Source of the DNA: an uncultured bacterium
Lineage (GTDB): Bacteria; Acidobacteriota; Thermoanaerobaculia; Multivoradales; J023
Length of the DNA: 42,758 nucleotides
Reading direction: 5' to 3'
Assembly (NCBI GenBank): GCA_937948815.1
Contig: CALFAM010000091.1
Span: 1-42,758, forward strand
The notes below the pieces were generated by a model that made no database searches, was not told where the DNA came from, and saw nothing but the letters and a program-made list of their open reading frames with translations. This document shows, piece after piece, positions 1 to 11,341 of this stretch (its first letter is position 1; each line of letters begins with the position of its first letter). Both the position numbers and the translations under genes were made by a program.

Positions 1-337
1 GAATTCCCTTCGGTCACCCTTACGGGCTTCGCTCGCTCTCTTTTCGGGATGCCGTGCGTCGCGCTCGTTCTGGCCAGGAGCGTTTCAAGATTGCGGGCGC
101 CGACAGCATCCCTGCACGTTCGCTCGAATTCCCTTCGGTCACCCTTACGGGCTTCGCTCGCTCTCTTTTCGGGATGCCGTGCGTCGCGCTCGTTCTGGCC
201 AGGAGCGTTTCGGGATGGCGCGTGCCGACAGCATCCCTGCGCGTTCGCTCGCACTCCCTTCGGTCACCCTTACGGGCTTTGTTCGCGCTCTTCTCGGGAA
301 GCTTTGCGTGGTGCTCGAATCTCGGGGAAGAGCGGTG
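1..337. repeat. 125-bp tandem repeat, about 2.7 copies
   Basis: Two nearly identical 125-bp units (1-125 and 126-250) are followed by a partial, diverged third unit from 251 to about 337. Each unit opens with GAATTCCCTTCGGTCACCC or a variant of it, and holds smaller repeated elements such as GCTTCGCTCGCTCTC. Units 1 and 2 differ at only a few sites, so the duplication looks recent, while unit 3 is more degenerate. Open frames cross the array, but their products are arginine- and serine-rich shadow sequence with no family resemblance. The array starts at the window edge and may extend further left. It fills the space before the RF3 gene; I see no promoter motif in it that I would defend. Confidence 0.85.
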
Positions 338-416
338 CTAGTCTTAGCTTGAAGCGGAGAGCTTCGCCAGGACGGCTGGCCTACGACTCACCTCGCCCAG
401 GGACGCCAGGACCAAG

Positions 417-2006
<1,590 letters not shown>

Positions 2007-2265
2007 GCCGAGGGGCCCTCCTTCAGATTCCTGGACTGGTTGCGTCCAGAATGGTGGACAGTGCTCTCTTCTCCCAGATGGTTCTCGCGGCCGTAAAAGG
2101 TCGCCGGCCGCTGCGGTGCGAGCAATGGCGCGGCCGGTTGCGCCCGCCCGCGTCGCGGCCGGATCCCGGCATCAAGGTTGCACTGCGAGGCCTCCAGCCT
2201 TTCCTTCTCGAAGGGCAGCATCGTTTCGAGCGACAGCACCTCGATGGTGAACTGGAGGGTGAGGC

Positions 2266-4329
2266 ATGCATTCGATCAATAGGACGACCTCTTTCGATCT
2301 CGGCTATCAGGCGGGCCGGCGCATGCGACGCCAGCCGCTCATACATCGTTGGTCGCTACTTCGCTGTCTTGCTCCGGCTGCGCTCGTCGTCATGCTGGTC
2401 TTGTTGCCCTACCCATCTTTGGCGTGCGCGTTCAGGAGTTTGGGACCGCAAGGAGCGATCGGGCGAGATGGCACTTCGGCCTTCGTGAGCAAACACCCCG
2501 ATCCCGAACGTCCAGGCCTGTTTGTCCTCGAGTGGTTCGGTCGCGATGGCTCGCGGATCGCTGCTCACGAGCTCGAGACTGCGGTGCGCGGGGGTGTCGA
2601 AGTGGTGGCGTTGGCGGACGATGGGAGCGTTTGGGTGCGTATTCGTTGCTCCGCGCTGGCGTCGGAGGAACGGTGCGCCCGGCTCGTCGAGGTGTCGCAA
2701 GACGGGCGCTTGGGAAAGAAGGTCAGCCTGAATCGAGGGCAAGGGGTCGTGTGGGCTGGCGACGGTCGGTTCGAGACGTTCCCCTTTGGTGGTGGCGTTC
2801 GAGAGTTGCTCGATCCCGAGACTGGGGAGACGGTCGCGCCAGAGAACGGGCCATCTGCTGGTTTTTTGGAGGGAACCGACCGATTCGGTGAGATTCGTGT
2901 GCGCGATCCCGCAGGCGGGTGGATCCGCGTACGCCAGTCGACCCGAGAGGTCATCTTTCATCGGTTCGACTCGTCGGGCACAAAAGTGGCTGAACGGCGC
3001 TACGCAATCGGGGACGCGGATTGGCGTGAGGACGCGATGTGCGATGCCCCCCTGGGCACCCTCAGTGGGCTGATCGTGGACCCTGCAGGGTACTTGCTGG
3101 CGCCTCAGCTCGCCCTTGGTGCCCACTGTACGCTCGATCAGTGGCCGAGTATCGGCTTGTTTGAATTCGGTTTCGCAACGGATCCTCCGCCGAGCGTCGC
3201 CATTTTCGACCGCGACTTCGCGCTTCTCGGCGTTGCGTTGACGCACGATGGCTTCCGCCAGGCGCGGGTGCTCGAGCAGGAACTGGTCGTGCTTTCCGCA
3301 CACGGTTTGATGGAACGCTTTCATCTCGATGGCCGACCCGAGAGCGAGCCCTGGTGGCCACCGATGCACCGGCGGCCGTGCGCTTTCGAGAACATGAAGG
3401 AGGTCGAGGTCGCTCTGGATTCGCTGACCGCTGATGATCCAGTGGATGAGTTGGCCGAGTTGTACGTCCGTGCTGACGCGTCGCAGCGGGCAAGGATTGC
3501 CACGTGGTTGGTCGAGGCCGGGCCTGCCGCCTATGGTGCGCTCGACGATCGACTCTGGCTCGAGCTTGCTGGGCGGTTGTGTGTGGTCCATCCGGACTCG
3601 GCACCACTGGAGGTTGCTCGGCGATTCGCGCGCAGCGTCGAGGACCTTCGCGTCGCCTGGCTCGAGGCGCTTCCACTCTGTTTCGACCGACCGCTGCAGG
3701 GGGCCGAGGCTCTGGCGGATCTTCTCCTGCGCCTGCCAGGCCCGACGGATCGCTTCTTCGAACGTGCTGCGCACGAAGCGTTGAACGCTTGGGACTATTC
3801 ACGAGAGCAGCTCGACACGTTATGGGCTGATGCGCTGACGAATCCGTCCGTCGGGTCGAGCGTCGAGCGCTTGACACGTGCGTTTGCACAGGATGTCGAA
3901 GGATTTGATCGGCGGTTAGAGGGTGCGGACGAAGTCACGCAGGCGCAGGTTATCGAGATGCTTCGAATGACCGTGGTCGCATGGCACCCGGACCGTCTAG
4001 ACACCTTGGGCAAGCGCCAGGTGGCGCGTGCGCTTCCGGCGCTCCTCTTGGCGGCCGAGACCTGGTCGGAAAGTGAGGACATCCAAATCTCGTCCCTCGG
4101 CCGATTGATTCGCCTGGGGCACGGTGCCGAGGATGCAGCACAGCAGCTGGCACACCTACTCACCGCGAGCGAGGCGTTGCCCTCGTTGCTGCCGCTGGTT
4201 ACCGCGGCTCTGGTCCGCGTCTACGACCCACGGGAACCATCGTGGACCGAAGCCGAGAATCGTGCGGCCCTGGACGCGTTCCTCGCGCTCGAGCCCTTTG
4301 GTAGAGCACTTCGACACCGGGTCCATTGA
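2266..4329 (+). CDS. Secreted protein of unknown function, paralogue A of a tandem trio
   Basis: This 687-residue protein has a long N-terminal region with a hydrophobic core at about 33-52, followed by an Ala-Cys at the likely mature start. It is clearly paralogous to the next two genes. Shared marks are the 'GRDGS' and 'DGSVW' turns, the Cys pair CSALASEERCARL, the 'EPWWPP' stretch in the middle, and an alpha-helical second half containing LCVVHP and DRLWLELA. The first half reads like short beta-strand repeats and the second like helical repeats, but I recognise no family. GGAGG lies 7 bases before the chosen ATG; a second start at 2323 would give a more ordinary signal peptide. Export is inferred; the function is unknown. 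Confidence 0.82.
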   Translation: MHSINRTTSFDLGYQAGRRMRRQPLIHRWSLLRCLAPAALVVMLVLLPYPSLACAFRSLGPQGAIGRDGTSAFVSKHPDPERPGLFVLEWFGRDGSRIAAHELETAVRGGVEVVALADDGSVWVRIRCSALASEERCARLVEVSQDGRLGKKVSLNRGQGVVWAGDGRFETFPFGGGVRELLDPETGETVAPENGPSAGFLEGTDRFGEIRVRDPAGGWIRVRQSTREVIFHRFDSSGTKVAERRYAIGDADWREDAMCDAPLGTLSGLIVDPAGYLLAPQLALGAHCTLDQWPSIGLFEFGFATDPPPSVAIFDRDFALLGVALTHDGFRQARVLEQELVVLSAHGLMERFHLDGRPESEPWWPPMHRRPCAFENMKEVEVALDSLTADDPVDELAELYVRADASQRARIATWLVEAGPAAYGALDDRLWLELAGRLCVVHPDSAPLEVARRFARSVEDLRVAWLEALPLCFDRPLQGAEALADLLLRLPGPTDRFFERAAHEALNAWDYSREQLDTLWADALTNPSVGSSVERLTRAFAQDVEGFDRRLEGADEVTQAQVIEMLRMTVVAWHPDRLDTLGKRQVARALPALLLAAETWSESEDIQISSLGRLIRLGHGAEDAAQQLAHLLTASEALPSLLPLVTAALVRVYDPREPSWTEAENRAALDAFLALEPFGRALRHRVH

Positions 4330-4331
4330 TG

Positions 4332-4436
4332 GATCGCCTCGCCTTGGTTCCAGGCACCAAGGCTCCGGCGATCTATGAACTCCTAGATCGGTACTCGAGA
4401 GTAGGGCGGGCTCGACTTCGAGTCGGTACAGCCCGC
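4332..4436. other. Two strong hairpins between paralogues A and B
   Basis: The 342-bp gap from 4330 to 4671 opens with two inverted repeats. The first (4332-4373) pairs GATCGCC with GGCGATC and, inside that, CCTTGG with CCAAGG. The second (4406-4436) pairs GCGGGCT with AGCCCGC and inside that CGACT with AGTCG. No T-run follows directly, though a TTTTT stands near 4497-4501. They probably terminate or protect the upstream message. The rest of the gap to 4671 shows no gene, and I see no clear promoter. Confidence 0.6.
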
Positions 4437-4671
4437 TGAACACCGTTCAGAATTCTGGATACAACGCGTCCTGAATCTTGGACTCCTTTTTCTCTTCGGT
4501 CGTTCGAGACCAACTGGGCTGTCGCGCCTAAGGTCGGTAGCGTGTGCGCCGACCAGATCATGACGGTTGTCGCGAGCAGAATCCTGCGACTCGGCACCAG
4601 GGTTGCATTACTCGACGAACAGTCCGAAAAGAAGAACTACATCAGGGACCTGTCGAGATGGAGCGAACGCA

Positions 4672-6735
4672 ATGAAAATGACAGTTGATGCGGTTTGTCA
4701 CAACTTTAGCCGACTCACTTGGCACGCCGCCTTTGCTGCAGCAACGATGGTATGCGCGCTTGCAGCGACCCCACGGCTGTCGAGCGCCTGCTCGGTGGCG
4801 GAGATGAGGCGCCCCATGGCCCTGGGCCGCGATGGCAGCTTGGTCTATGCGAGATCTCCCACGGATCCAGATCGTCCGGGAGTTCACACCATCGAATGGT
4901 TTGATCGAGACGGCATTCCGACCACGGTCCATGAAATCGACGTCGGAGCACCTTGGGGACTCAAGATCGTGGCGCTCGAGGGCGATGGTAGCGTTTGGTT
5001 GCATACGCCGTGTTCCGCGCTCGCGATGGAGGAACGGTGTGGGCGCTTGATCAAGCTGCAGCGCGACGGGCGCCGCAGCCACGAAGTTGGTCTGGGCATG
5101 AACCAGATCGTGACTCGTCGGGGAGACGGGTCCTTCATGACGCGTAGGCACGGCGAAGCTGCGGTGAGCGTGCTCGATCTCGAGACTGGTGAGCCGACCA
5201 CGACCGGAACGGGAGTCTCGCTCGGCACCGAGCCTTTGCCTTCCAAAGCGGGGACCATTCGAATGGCCGATCCTGGCGGCGGGTGGCTCACTACGCGCAA
5301 CACGGAAGAAGAGGTCATCTTGCGCCGCTTCGATAGCCAGGGAATACAGACGGCAGAGCGGCGCTATCCGATCGCTCGGGCCGATCGACGTGCTGGCGCA
5401 ACGGCGGAGACAAGGCTCGGTCCGTTCTATCGCCTGATCATCGATTCCGCAGGCTTCGTGTTGGCTCCACAGTATTCGCTCGACGAGTTCTGCGTCCCCT
5501 ATCAGCCAGGCAGCGTGGCCATCTTCGATCGGAATCTTCAGCTTCTCGGCGTCGCGCAAACGGCAGGCCGGGTCCGCCAGGCGCGAGTACGCGAGCGCGA
5601 ATTGGAAACACTTACGATCGAGGGTGCTGTGCAGCGATTCCGGCTGGATGGCCGGGCAATGAGTGAACCATGGTGGCCACCGGGGCGCAAGATACGCAAG
5701 AGCATTAGCTTGCGAAGCTCCGAGGAGATCTATGCCGCACTCGAATCCTTGAGCCCTGACGATCCGATCGATTGGTGGACCAGGTTGTATGGCTTTGCCG
5801 ACGACGGACAGCAAGTCCGCATTGCAAGCTGGCTGGTCGAGGCGGGGCCAGCGGCCTTCGATTCCCTTTACGATGCGCTATGGATGGAGCTTGCCGAGCC
5901 GCTGTGCGCGGCCCATCCGTTGACCGCGCCCGCGGAAGCGTTGCGGCGATTTTCCCGCAGCATCGGTGATCAGCGGGTGCAATGGCTTTCGGTCTTGCCA
6001 GACTGCTTCGAGCGGGCGCCCGACGGCGCGCTCGAGCTGGCAGCGCACGTTCTGAGGCTGCCGAAGTCCGCCCGTAGATTCCACGGCGCGGCGCACGGGG
6101 CCTACGCTGCTTGGGGCTACCCGCCCGACCTGCTGGACGAACTGTGGGCGGACGCGCTCGGAGATCCGCCGGATTATCGAAGCATCGGGCGTTTGTTGGT
6201 GGCTTTCGAGCAGCTCGAAGAGGCCTTTCGGGCACGCCTCGGATCGGCGGATCAACGGGTCCGCCGGCGCGTCTTCGAAATGCTCCTGAAGACGATGAGT
6301 GACTGGCATGAGTATGAATACGGTGAGCGAGAGGCGAGGCAGGTACCAAGGGTGCTTCCGGCACTGCTTCGTGCGGCGGACGGATGGGTGCGAGGTGCCG
6401 CCGCCGAGCTCGCCACCCTCGGTCGGCTCCTGCGCCTCGCGCACGGCGCAGAAGGTGCCGGCGCCGAGCTCACGGCGTTGCTCACCGCCAGCCAGGAGGT
6501 GCCGCTCCTGTTTCGCGACATCGCCCTGGCGCTGCGCTGTGCCTATCCGGACACGGCGCCGACATGGTCGTCACCGGAAGACCGCTCCGCCTGGGAGACC
6601 TTTCTCGCCCGCGCGCCGCGTATCAGAGACGTGCCGGCCCAGCGTGGGTCGCTGATGCGATACGACGATGCCTGGCGGTGGGTCGATGCGCGCCTCGCCT
6701 CGGCATCGGTCCCATTGGAAGAAGATGCGCCATGA
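4672..6735 (+). CDS. Secreted protein of unknown function, paralogue B
   Basis: This 687-residue paralogue has the same length as the gene before it. The signal peptide spans about residues 1-39 and ends in SSACS. Conserved marks follow in the same order: 'LGRDGSLVY', the Cys pair PCSALAMEERCGRL, 'GGGWL', 'EVILRRFDSQG', 'EPWWPP', and a helical second half with LCAAHP and CFERAP. The start was set at 4672 because GGAG lies 8 bases upstream and the signal peptide begins there; the frame is open further upstream, but without a credible start. Its stop overlaps the next start (ATGA at 6732-6735), so paralogue C is probably translationally coupled. No enzymatic motif is visible. Confidence 0.82.
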   Translation: MKMTVDAVCHNFSRLTWHAAFAAATMVCALAATPRLSSACSVAEMRRPMALGRDGSLVYARSPTDPDRPGVHTIEWFDRDGIPTTVHEIDVGAPWGLKIVALEGDGSVWLHTPCSALAMEERCGRLIKLQRDGRRSHEVGLGMNQIVTRRGDGSFMTRRHGEAAVSVLDLETGEPTTTGTGVSLGTEPLPSKAGTIRMADPGGGWLTTRNTEEEVILRRFDSQGIQTAERRYPIARADRRAGATAETRLGPFYRLIIDSAGFVLAPQYSLDEFCVPYQPGSVAIFDRNLQLLGVAQTAGRVRQARVRERELETLTIEGAVQRFRLDGRAMSEPWWPPGRKIRKSISLRSSEEIYAALESLSPDDPIDWWTRLYGFADDGQQVRIASWLVEAGPAAFDSLYDALWMELAEPLCAAHPLTAPAEALRRFSRSIGDQRVQWLSVLPDCFERAPDGALELAAHVLRLPKSARRFHGAAHGAYAAWGYPPDLLDELWADALGDPPDYRSIGRLLVAFEQLEEAFRARLGSADQRVRRRVFEMLLKTMSDWHEYEYGEREARQVPRVLPALLRAADGWVRGAAAELATLGRLLRLAHGAEGAGAELTALLTASQEVPLLFRDIALALRCAYPDTAPTWSSPEDRSAWETFLARAPRIRDVPAQRGSLMRYDDAWRWVDARLASASVPLEEDAP

Positions 6736-9700
6736 GCAGCCCCACAAGGCTCGTTGCGCGCATCGTGGGGTTTTTCTGCATTGGCGCCACGTTGTCACTC
6801 GCGCGACCGGTCGATGCGTGCTCGATGGTGGCCAGCAGCGTTCGCGGCGTCATCGGGGCAGACGGCTCGGTGGCCTATCTGTCCCAACTCGGTGACGAAG
6901 AACGGCCCGGGACCTATCGCTGGCTGCACTACGCCGTCGAGGGCACCCTGGTTGACGATCGCGAGATCACCGTGCCCTGGGCGGACGTTTCCGTCTCGCC
7001 GGTCCTGACGACCGAAGCAGGCAGCTTGTGGCTGCGGGTCTGGTGCTATCGCGACAAGCAGCCGAACCACTGCAACACCTTGCAAGAAGTCATGGCCGAT
7101 GGTTCCTTCGGGCAGCGCGTGGCCTTGCCGACGCCACACATGAAACTCAGGGTCGATGGTGAGCGAATTCGGTACTCGACCGTGGAGGACGGCGTCTTGG
7201 AGCTGCGCGAGCTCGACCTCGAGGAAGGCGGGAGCAGGCGTGTTCGGCGCCTCGAGCTGGGCGAGCGTTACCCGATCGCCGGAGAGGACACGAGCTGGGG
7301 ATTCGGTCCGGACGGCGGCGTCGTGCTGGCGTTCGACGCGGGAAAGACGGAGGTTGTCCTGGTGCGCCTCGACGCCAACGCCGAGGAGGTGGCGCGGGCG
7401 CGGTATCCACGGGCGCAATTCGGATTCGAGCCGGTCGAAGAGGATGGCACCCGGCGTCTCGGGCCCTTCGGTTGGTGGGCGATTGGCGACGACGGCGTGA
7501 TCGCTGTCACTCAGTATGCGAACGATGCGAGCTGCCACCAGCACCAACCGCCGAGCGTGTCACTCTTTGGACCCGATCTCGAACGGTTGGGTGTCGCGGA
7601 CATCGGGGAGCTCCTGGGCGGCCTGCGGCGCGTCGGTGACAAGCTGGTGGTCCTTACCGATGGGGGCACGATCCAGCACGTTGCGCTCGACAGTAGCCTG
7701 CTCGACACGTGGAAACCGGAAGCCGCTCTTGCGGACGATCCCAAGGGATCTTGGCGGGGAAGCTGGGAGGCGATGCTGGCGGCCGCCGCCGCGCTCGAGC
7801 AAGGGTCTCCGCTGGCCGAGCGTGTGGCGCTCTTCGAGGCCGCCGATGGCGCCAAGCAAGCCGAGATCGATGCCTGGTGGGTCGACGAGGGCGCGCAAAG
7901 CTTCGAGGCCTTGCGCGACTTCCACTGGCAACGCCTGGCCGCACGGATGTGTGCCCGCCACCCGGTTCATGGCCCGGCCGAGGCCCTGCGGCGCTACGAC
8001 CGCAGCCGCGGTGCAGCCCGAGACCGCTGGCTTGAGGCAGTGGTCGCCTGTTTCGATCGGCCGATCGCGCGCGTTTATGAGCACGCGGTCGCCGTCGCCG
8101 GTGACGACACCGCTCAGGTCGACGCTTCGATCGTGTTCCGGGCATGGGGCTATTCCGCCGAAATGCTCGATGCACTGTGGGCCAAGGTCCTCGAGACACC
8201 CCTGACGCGACCGACGGTGGTCCGAACGGAGGCAATCGAGCTGGTCGAGGCCTTTCCACAGACCGCGGAGACCTTCGACCAGATGCTGCGAAGCGGCTCG
8301 CCGACTGAACAAGCCCGCGTGCGGCAAGTCTTGCTCGAGACGATCTATGTGTGGGGGCAGCGCTACAGCTACCGAAAGGTGTCGCTGCAGGCGGTGCGAT
8401 CCGAGCTCTTGGGGTGGGCGCAGCGCTGGTCGATCAGCGACTCGGCGCTGGCCGTGACGACGGGGAAGCTACTGCGGCTCGGCCATCGCGCGGCGCACGA
8501 GCATGCGCCCGGCGTATTCCAGCAATTGGTCGACGACGTCATGGTAGCTGCTCACTGTGAGCCGCTTGTTTGGCCCTGGTTGGCCCTGGCGCTCGACGAG
8601 GCAATCACGGACGAGGAGACGTTCGCGCTGCTTCACGACGACGCTGTCGACTGGCTGGTTGCTGCCTCTCAGGAAGCGACGCCCAATCCGCTCGGCCGGT
8701 TCATACTCGACTATGGCGCGCCGGATCCCTGGGGATTCGTCCTGGACCATGGTGGTGATCGCAGTCTGCGTATGCTTACAGCCTTCGCAATGACTGACCA
8801 CGCGCAGCCCGCGATGCGCAACCGACTTCTACGGGAGCTCGCCGGGAAACCGTGGAGGCTGGACGCACGGGCCATGAAGCGGCTCCTCGAAGCGTCCTGG
8901 CTGACGGAGAAGGGTGTGGCAGCTACGGGGCTGGTGGTGCACCTCGGTTCGGTTGCGGAGCATGGTGGCTCGCTCCAGCAGACACTCGTGCGTCGGCTGT
9001 CCGAGCTCTTGGGTTGGATCGGCTCGGATGCCCGCTACGGCTCGGGTCCGGACCTCTACGACGACCGCTTCCCGATTGTCCACTCACCGCTGATCGACGC
9101 GCTCGGCCGCGAGGGTGTACGGGCGATTCATGATCAATCGAATGCGCCCGAGCACTTTCTGCGGTTAATTGCCCGGGTCGGCGCCTGGCCAGAGGTGGCT
9201 GCCCGCATCGAGCCGTTCCTCGAGGGCCCGGCGAGCAACGTTCGGGTCGAAGCTGCGGCAGCCTTGGCGCCCAGCCGCCATCCCAAGGCGTTCGAGTTTC
9301 TACTGCGGCATGTCGAGGTGGTGCATCGCGGCGAGGCTGAGATCGAGACGCTTCGTCACTACGGAGAAGCGGCGCGCGCCGCGCTCGGTCCCTTGCTGAC
9401 AGCGGAGCATCCGTCTATTCGTGCGCGTGCCCGGCTGGTGTTGCGTGCGCTCGGGCCTCGAGAAGGCGAGATCGAGCGGATTGCCGCCGATGCGACCGCA
9501 TCGTTCGAACGGGGCGAACGGCCGGATAGCGCCACGCTCTTGATGCTGCACGAAGCTGGGCGTTTGATCCGCGGGCGCTCGGTCTTCGCAAACCTGTTCA
9601 TGCTGCTCGAAGCGGACCCATCGCTCCGGGTCGCCAGCAACGGCGACCCGCTGCACTCCGACTTGAGCCGTGCACTGCTGAATTGGCTGACCACACCTGA

Positions 9701-9809
9701 AGCTGCGTCCCATGCGGTGCCGCCAGCGTTGGCCGAGGCCGCGCCGTTCCTCGCGACACCCAACCGGCAATGGCTGGCCGCGCTCGAGGCTGCGTTCGCG
9801 GAGCGCTAG
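6732..9809 (+). CDS. Secreted protein of unknown function, paralogue C with helical-repeat extension
   Basis: This 1,025-residue protein is the largest of the trio. The signal peptide (about residues 1-33) ends in VDACSM, matching the Ala-Cys of the other two. The first ~690 residues follow paralogues A and B, including a spaced Cys pair (WCYRDKQPNHC), a segment rich in aromatic residues and Cys, and MCARHP/ACFDRP. About 330 further residues at the C-terminus have no counterpart in A or B and look like HEAT-type helical repeats, for example NVRVEAAAALAPSRHP. The start is the ATG inside the ATGA shared with paralogue B. The frame is open further upstream, but that part lies within paralogue B and is not coding. 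Function unknown. Confidence 0.8.
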   Translation: MSSPTRLVARIVGFFCIGATLSLARPVDACSMVASSVRGVIGADGSVAYLSQLGDEERPGTYRWLHYAVEGTLVDDREITVPWADVSVSPVLTTEAGSLWLRVWCYRDKQPNHCNTLQEVMADGSFGQRVALPTPHMKLRVDGERIRYSTVEDGVLELRELDLEEGGSRRVRRLELGERYPIAGEDTSWGFGPDGGVVLAFDAGKTEVVLVRLDANAEEVARARYPRAQFGFEPVEEDGTRRLGPFGWWAIGDDGVIAVTQYANDASCHQHQPPSVSLFGPDLERLGVADIGELLGGLRRVGDKLVVLTDGGTIQHVALDSSLLDTWKPEAALADDPKGSWRGSWEAMLAAAAALEQGSPLAERVALFEAADGAKQAEIDAWWVDEGAQSFEALRDFHWQRLAARMCARHPVHGPAEALRRYDRSRGAARDRWLEAVVACFDRPIARVYEHAVAVAGDDTAQVDASIVFRAWGYSAEMLDALWAKVLETPLTRPTVVRTEAIELVEAFPQTAETFDQMLRSGSPTEQARVRQVLLETIYVWGQRYSYRKVSLQAVRSELLGWAQRWSISDSALAVTTGKLLRLGHRAAHEHAPGVFQQLVDDVMVAAHCEPLVWPWLALALDEAITDEETFALLHDDAVDWLVAASQEATPNPLGRFILDYGAPDPWGFVLDHGGDRSLRMLTAFAMTDHAQPAMRNRLLRELAGKPWRLDARAMKRLLEASWLTEKGVAATGLVVHLGSVAEHGGSLQQTLVRRLSELLGWIGSDARYGSGPDLYDDRFPIVHSPLIDALGREGVRAIHDQSNAPEHFLRLIARVGAWPEVAARIEPFLEGPASNVRVEAAAALAPSRHPKAFEFLLRHVEVVHRGEAEIETLRHYGEAARAALGPLLTAEHPSIRARARLVLRALGPREGEIERIAADATASFERGERPDSATLLMLHEAGRLIRGRSVFANLFMLLEADPSLRVASNGDPLHSDLSRALLNWLTTPEAASHAVPPALAEAAPFLATPNRQWLAALEAAFAER

Positions 9810-9824
9810 CTGCTTCAGACCGAA

Positions 9825-9872
9825 GCCGTTCGTGGCTCGGGAGATCAGCCCTCGTCGGCTGTGACGAACGGC
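9825..9872. terminator. Hairpin between convergent genes
   Basis: A perfect 9-bp inverted repeat, GCCGTTCGT (9825-9833) with ACGAACGGC (9864-9872), spans the junction of two convergent genes and overlaps the last codons of the hydrolase. A second inner stem, GGCT/AGCC, is possible. There is no T-run, so a bidirectional terminator role is inferred from position and symmetry. Confidence 0.4.
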
Positions 9873-11341
9873 GGCAGTTTCATGTCAGCGACGCAGCTCG
9901 TATCGAGCCCGGTGACGGTGCCGCGCTCGAGGAAGCGTTGTCGGATCGCGTCGATGCACGGCCCACCGACACCGTGGGCGCCGGGCGCCACGATGTGCAG
10001 GCTGTTCGGGAGGTGGCGTGCGGCGAGCTCGCCCCACTCGGGCCCAGTGACCGGATCGATGGTGCCCGAGAGCACCAGGGTCGGCACCGCGACCGAGACC
10101 TCCTCGGCCCAATCATCGGGCAGGTGGCTGCGCGGCCAGTGCGCGCACGCGGCTTTTTGCTCGCGGATCCGTGCGTCGCCGAGGAAGGTGCGCTTGGTTT
10201 CCCGGACGATCTCGTCTTCGTCGATCCGGTCGACATCTTCGGCACAGGTCACCGACAGCAGCATGCCCCAGTGGAGGGCTTCTTGGATGCCGCGGGTCGA
10301 CAGCAGGGCGGCGCGCAGAAGCGGCGCCAGCTCGCCTTGTGCGGCCTGGTGCAGAATCATCGGCAGGCGACGGGTCTGAGGCGTGGCGTACATGAAGGTC
10401 CGCAAGCCTTCGTAGAAGGTTCCCTCGTCGAGGTCCAGGCTCACAGGGTCATTCGTCGCGGGATGCGCAATGCTGACCCGTGCTGCACGGTTGCGCAGCT
10501 GTGCCACGATCGCGCGAAAGTCTTCCGCTGGGTCACCGAACGCATCCAGACAAGCCGGGTCGTGTCGGCACTCCGCGAAGATCTTGTCGAGCGCGCGTTG
10601 GGCGCCCCTTGCGTGGTAGAGCGGATTCTCGAATCCGAGTGGCGCGACACCGTTGAGCACGGCCGTGCGGACCCGCTTCGGATACGCACGCATGTAGGTG
10701 AGGGAGGCCCGCGTTCCGTACGAGCCACCGTTCAGGTTGAGCTGCTCGTAGCCGAGAGCCGCACGCACGGCATCCATGTCATGGGCGGCGTCGATCGACG
10801 AGTACTGAGTGAGGTCGGCACGCTTCGAGAGCTCTTCCTGACACACGTCAAAGGCTGCCGCAGGTGGGAAAGCGCCGTGCAGGAAACCTTGAAGGTTGTC
10901 GTCGTTACCGGGGAGATCGCAGTGCAGTGGATTCGACCCGCCCGTGCCGCGTTGATCGATCAGCAAGATGTCTCGTTCGGCTCGCATGGGCGCGTCGACC
11001 AAGAATGGTGCAAAGCTCGTGGCATCCTGCCCGGGGCCGCCGGCGACCAGCACGAGCGGGTCGGGGCGACGGTTCGACCCGGTGGCTTCGAGCACGACGA
11101 AGTGGATTGGAATCCGTCGACCGCTGCGCCGGGTGCGGTTCTCCCACACCATGAGGTCGCCGCAGCGCATGGTTTCTCCATCGCGCCCTGGAATGGGGCA
11201 CGAAGAGACCTCGAGCACAGCGTCGACAACGGGCACTGGGGACGCGGATTCGCCCTGGGTATCCGCGCGGCCAAAGGCTGAGGTGCTTGCCAGGGCTACA
11301 ACCACGAAGAAGGTTGTGGGGAGCGGCGAACTCGAGGGCAT
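9845..11341 (-). CDS. Exported alpha/beta hydrolase, peptidase S33 (TAP/prolyl aminopeptidase-like)
   Basis: This 498-residue protein begins with a signal peptide (about residues 1-25). The alpha/beta hydrolase core shows the oxyanion-hole motif GGPGQ at 101-105, DQRGTGGS at 129-136 and the nucleophile elbow GGSYGTR with Ser207. Asp429 in SGTIDPVTGP and His456 in APGAHG complete the probable triad. The arrangement, including the C-terminal 'TAP-like' segment, fits secreted tripeptidyl or prolyl aminopeptidases, so it probably cleaves N-terminal residues from peptides in the periplasm. The start ATG has GGAG 7 bases upstream. It diverges from the lipoprotein esterase gene across a 169-bp gap. 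Exact specificity cannot be read from sequence. Confidence 0.9.
   Translation of the reverse strand: MPSSSPLPTTFFVVVALASTSAFGRADTQGESASPVPVVDAVLEVSSCPIPGRDGETMRCGDLMVWENRTRRSGRRIPIHFVVLEATGSNRRPDPLVLVAGGPGQDATSFAPFLVDAPMRAERDILLIDQRGTGGSNPLHCDLPGNDDNLQGFLHGAFPPAAAFDVCQEELSKRADLTQYSSIDAAHDMDAVRAALGYEQLNLNGGSYGTRASLTYMRAYPKRVRTAVLNGVAPLGFENPLYHARGAQRALDKIFAECRHDPACLDAFGDPAEDFRAIVAQLRNRAARVSIAHPATNDPVSLDLDEGTFYEGLRTFMYATPQTRRLPMILHQAAQGELAPLLRAALLSTRGIQEALHWGMLLSVTCAEDVDRIDEDEIVRETKRTFLGDARIREQKAACAHWPRSHLPDDWAEEVSVAVPTLVLSGTIDPVTGPEWGELAARHLPNSLHIVAPGAHGVGGPCIDAIRQRFLERGTVTGLDTSCVADMKLPPFVTADEG

Noticed and set aside
1..337. Possible CRISPR array
   Set aside because: The 125-bp units repeat head to tail with no unique spacers and no cas genes nearby.
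2007..2265. Gene between prfC and paralogue A
   Set aside because: Both strands have GC-biased open frames here, but none has a ribosome binding site or recognisable product; the 259-bp gap is treated as non-coding.
9770..11281. 503-codon plus-strand frame opposite the S33 hydrolase
   Set aside because: Shadow of a clear hydrolase gene with an intact catalytic triad; no start signal.
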